Source of the DNA: CALVUJ01 sp045119835
Lineage (GTDB): Bacteria > Bacillota_I > Bacilli_A > RFN20 > DUOF01
Assembly: GCA_045119835.1 (NCBI GenBank)
Contig: JBGVED010000040.1
Span: 1 to 64,000, forward strand
Direction of reading: 5' to 3'
Length of the DNA: 64,000 nt
The translations under genes were made by a program, and so were the position numbers. Under the pieces are notes generated by a model that was given only the letters and a program-made list of their open reading frames with translations, had not been told where the DNA came from and searched no databases. The number at the start of each line of letters is the position of its first letter. The stretch's first letter is position 1. Below are positions 62,315 to 64,000 of the stretch, piece by piece.

Positions 62315-64000
62315 AAATAGCTACAATATTAACTATTTTATTTTTAACAACGATAACCTTTTTAATTTCCTTACCTACTATATTATTTTTTACATTTTCA
62401 ACTTCAAATGCATATTTTTTAACAAGTTCATCATCTTCATCTTTATTAACTTTGATTGTCCCTCTAAGTTTACCATTAACTTGAATTGCTATTTCAACAT
62501 CATTTTTAACAGTTTTACTTTCTTCATAAACAGGCCAAGTTGAATTAGCTAAACATTCATTATTACCTAACATCTCATTTAATTCTTCAGTTATATGAGG
62601 AGCAATTGGATTTAATAATTTCAAGAAACCTTCCGCATAAACTCTAGGAAATACTTCTTGCTTATAAACAGCATTAATAAAAATCATCATTTGACTAATA
62701 GCAGTATTGAAATTTAAAGATTCATAATCTTCACTAACTTTTTTAACAGTATAATGATAAATATACTCTAATTCTTTATTTTCTTCATCTCTAATCTTAC
62801 CTTCATCGTATAATCTATAAACTCTATCCAAGAATTTTTTGCTTCCTTCAACTCCAGTACTACTCCAAGGTTTACTAGCCTCAAGTGGTCCCATAAACAT
62901 TTCATAAAGTCTTAAAGTATCTGCACCATACTCTCTTACAATATCACTTGGATTAACTACATATTCAGGATATCTTTTACCCATCTTTATACCATTTTCA
63001 CCTAAAATCATACCTTGATGAACAAGTTTCTTAAATGGCTCTTTAACAGGAGACAACCCTTTATCAAACAAATAATTGTTCCAAATTCTAGAATACATCA
63101 AGTGCCCTACTGCGTGTTCTGGTCCACCAATATATAAATCAATAGGCATCCAATGTTTTAAAAGCTCATAATTAGCAAACTCTTTATCGTTGTGTGGATC
63201 AATGTATCTTAAATAATACCAGCTACTACATGCGCTACCTGGCATAGTAGAAGTTTCTCTAAGTCCCTTTTTACCATTCTTGTTATAAACTTTCCACTCT
63301 TCAGCATTTTCAAGAGGAGCCTTACCATTGTGACCTTTATAATCAGTTAATTCAGGTAAAATAAGTGGTAATTCTTCATCACTTAAAATCATATCCTCCC
63401 CATTTTCCAAGTGAACAATAGGAATAGGAGCTCCCCAATATCTTTGTCTAGCAAAAATCCATTCTCTAAAACGATAATTAGTTGTTTTTCTAGCTACACC
63501 ACATTTTTCAAGTTTATCAGTAATTGCCTCTTTTGCTTCTTCAACTGTTAAACCACTAAATTCTTCTGAATTAATTAACTTACAACCTTTACCTAAATAA
63601 TCTTGTTTTTCAAAAGCACACTCACTAACATCTCTTCCTTCAATTACTTGAATCATATCAATATTATGCGCAATTGCATATTCAAAATCTCTTTGATCGT
63701 GACTTGGAACTGCCATTACTGCTCCTGTTCCATAACTTGCTAAAACAAAATCCCCAATAAATACTGGAACTTCTTTACCATTAACAGGATTAATAGCGTA
63801 AATTCCTTTAAGCGGACAACCACTTTTACCTTTATTAAGTTCAGTTCTATCCATATCAGATTTCTTTAAAGTCTCATCAATATATGCTTTAACCTCTTCT
63901 TTATTTTCAATACGAGGCATTAATTTTTGAACCAAATCACTTTCGGGTGCTAAAACCATAAAAGTAATACCATAAATAGTCTCAATACAAGTAGTATAAA
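62313..64000 (-). CDS. leuS: Leucyl-tRNA synthetase, C-terminal part (5' end beyond window)
   Basis: The frame is open from the right edge, so about 561 C-terminal residues are seen and the HIGH active-site motif lies outside. The visible part starts in the CP1 editing domain (TTCIETIYGITFMVLAPE, then GAVMAVPSHDQRDFEYA with the editing Asp), continues with WIFARQRYWGAPIPIVH, and has YIGGPEHAVGHLMYSRIW. The KMSKS site reads IKMGKRYPEYVVNPSDIV. The anticodon-binding and C-terminal domains (LNPIAPHITEELNEML; VQVNGKLRGTIKV) complete it. It ends at a strong terminator. An ATG at 63959 is internal and not the start. Confidence 0.97.
   Translation of the reverse strand, partial: YTTCIETIYGITFMVLAPESDLVQKLMPRIENKEEVKAYIDETLKKSDMDRTELNKGKSGCPLKGIYAINPVNGKEVPVFIGDFVLASYGTGAVMAVPSHDQRDFEYAIAHNIDMIQVIEGRDVSECAFEKQDYLGKGCKLINSEEFSGLTVEEAKEAITDKLEKCGVARKTTNYRFREWIFARQRYWGAPIPIVHLENGEDMILSDEELPLILPELTDYKGHNGKAPLENAEEWKVYNKNGKKGLRETSTMPGSACSSWYYLRYIDPHNDKEFANYELLKHWMPIDLYIGGPEHAVGHLMYSRIWNNYLFDKGLSPVKEPFKKLVHQGMILGENGIKMGKRYPEYVVNPSDIVREYGADTLRLYEMFMGPLEASKPWSSTGVEGSKKFLDRVYRLYDEGKIRDEENKELEYIYHYTVKKVSEDYESLNFNTAISQMMIFINAVYKQEVFPRVYAEGFLKLLNPIAPHITEELNEMLGNNECLANSTWPVYEESKTVKNDVEIAIQVNGKLRGTIKVNKDEDDELVKKYAFEVENVKNNIVGKEIKKVIVVKNKIVNIVAI

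Noticed and set aside
1..64000. Reassigned TGA codon (Mycoplasma-type code) and CRISPR arrays
   Set aside because: Tryptophans are encoded by TGG and all conserved proteins read full length under the standard code; no regularly spaced direct repeats with unique spacers were seen.

Overview
The window is an AT-rich, densely coded bacterial chromosome segment. Full-length open frames with TGG tryptophan codons indicate the standard bacterial code. Gene content and order point to a spore-forming Firmicutes lineage of class Bacilli, probably one of the poorly named, low-GC gut clades near Erysipelotrichales or RF39. The signs are: a spoVAC-spoVAD-spoVAE-spoVAF cluster, the germination protease gpr, the ylbD-ylbE-ylbF-ylbJ neighbourhood, a CotD-like coat protein gene with a sigma-K-like promoter, a Cse60-like gene, PolC, and a rpsB-tsf-pyrH-frr-cdsA-rseP-polC block. 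This placement is inferred, because no rRNA gene is present.

Layout. 1-5.7 kb: the N-terminal part of a large secreted modular protein that runs off the window, then a membrane-anchored coiled-coil protein and a small two-helix membrane protein in one operon. 5.8-7.6 kb: dtd and rarA, divergent. 7.6-15.8 kb (minus strand): fmt-tsaC-helD-traX-like and then spoVAC-AD-AE-AF. 15.8-20.8 kb (minus): comEA-comEC-holA-gpr-small membrane protein, the Bacillus comE/holA/gpr order with comEB, rpsT and spoIIP absent. 20.8-29.1 kb: a short-chain chromate-transporter pair, several membrane proteins, a hemolysin III homologue, a flavoprotein, an ArsB/NhaD-type transporter, an HD hydrolase and an XRE regulator. 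28.1-29.5 kb: a truncated coat-gene duplicate, a membrane protein and the intact coat gene. 29.5-35.4 kb: the ylb sporulation neighbourhood, which carries two large proteins made of tandem sigma-70 region-4-like helix-turn-helix repeats. 35.4-45.1 kb (plus): ribosomal, translation, envelope and replication genes behind a strong promoter and a structured leader. 45.1-64 kb: a large lipoprotein, trmL, glyA, a P-type ATPase, a polysaccharide deacetylase, rpsO, trmR, a JAMM-like protein, a divergent Ham1-like protein, an M42 peptidase, trmB, a large HEXXH/solenoid protein, cysK, Cse60 and the C-terminal two thirds of leuS.

The functional themes are spore formation and germination, DNA uptake, translation and tRNA modification, and a set of lineage-specific surface or regulatory proteins. 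The best candidates for something undescribed are the two poly-region-4 repeat proteins (30853-32562 and 33339-35348), the HEXXH-plus-solenoid protein (58336-60549), the lipoprotein with a glycine/alanine-rich hydrophobic hairpin (45783-48707) and the modular secreted protein at the left edge.
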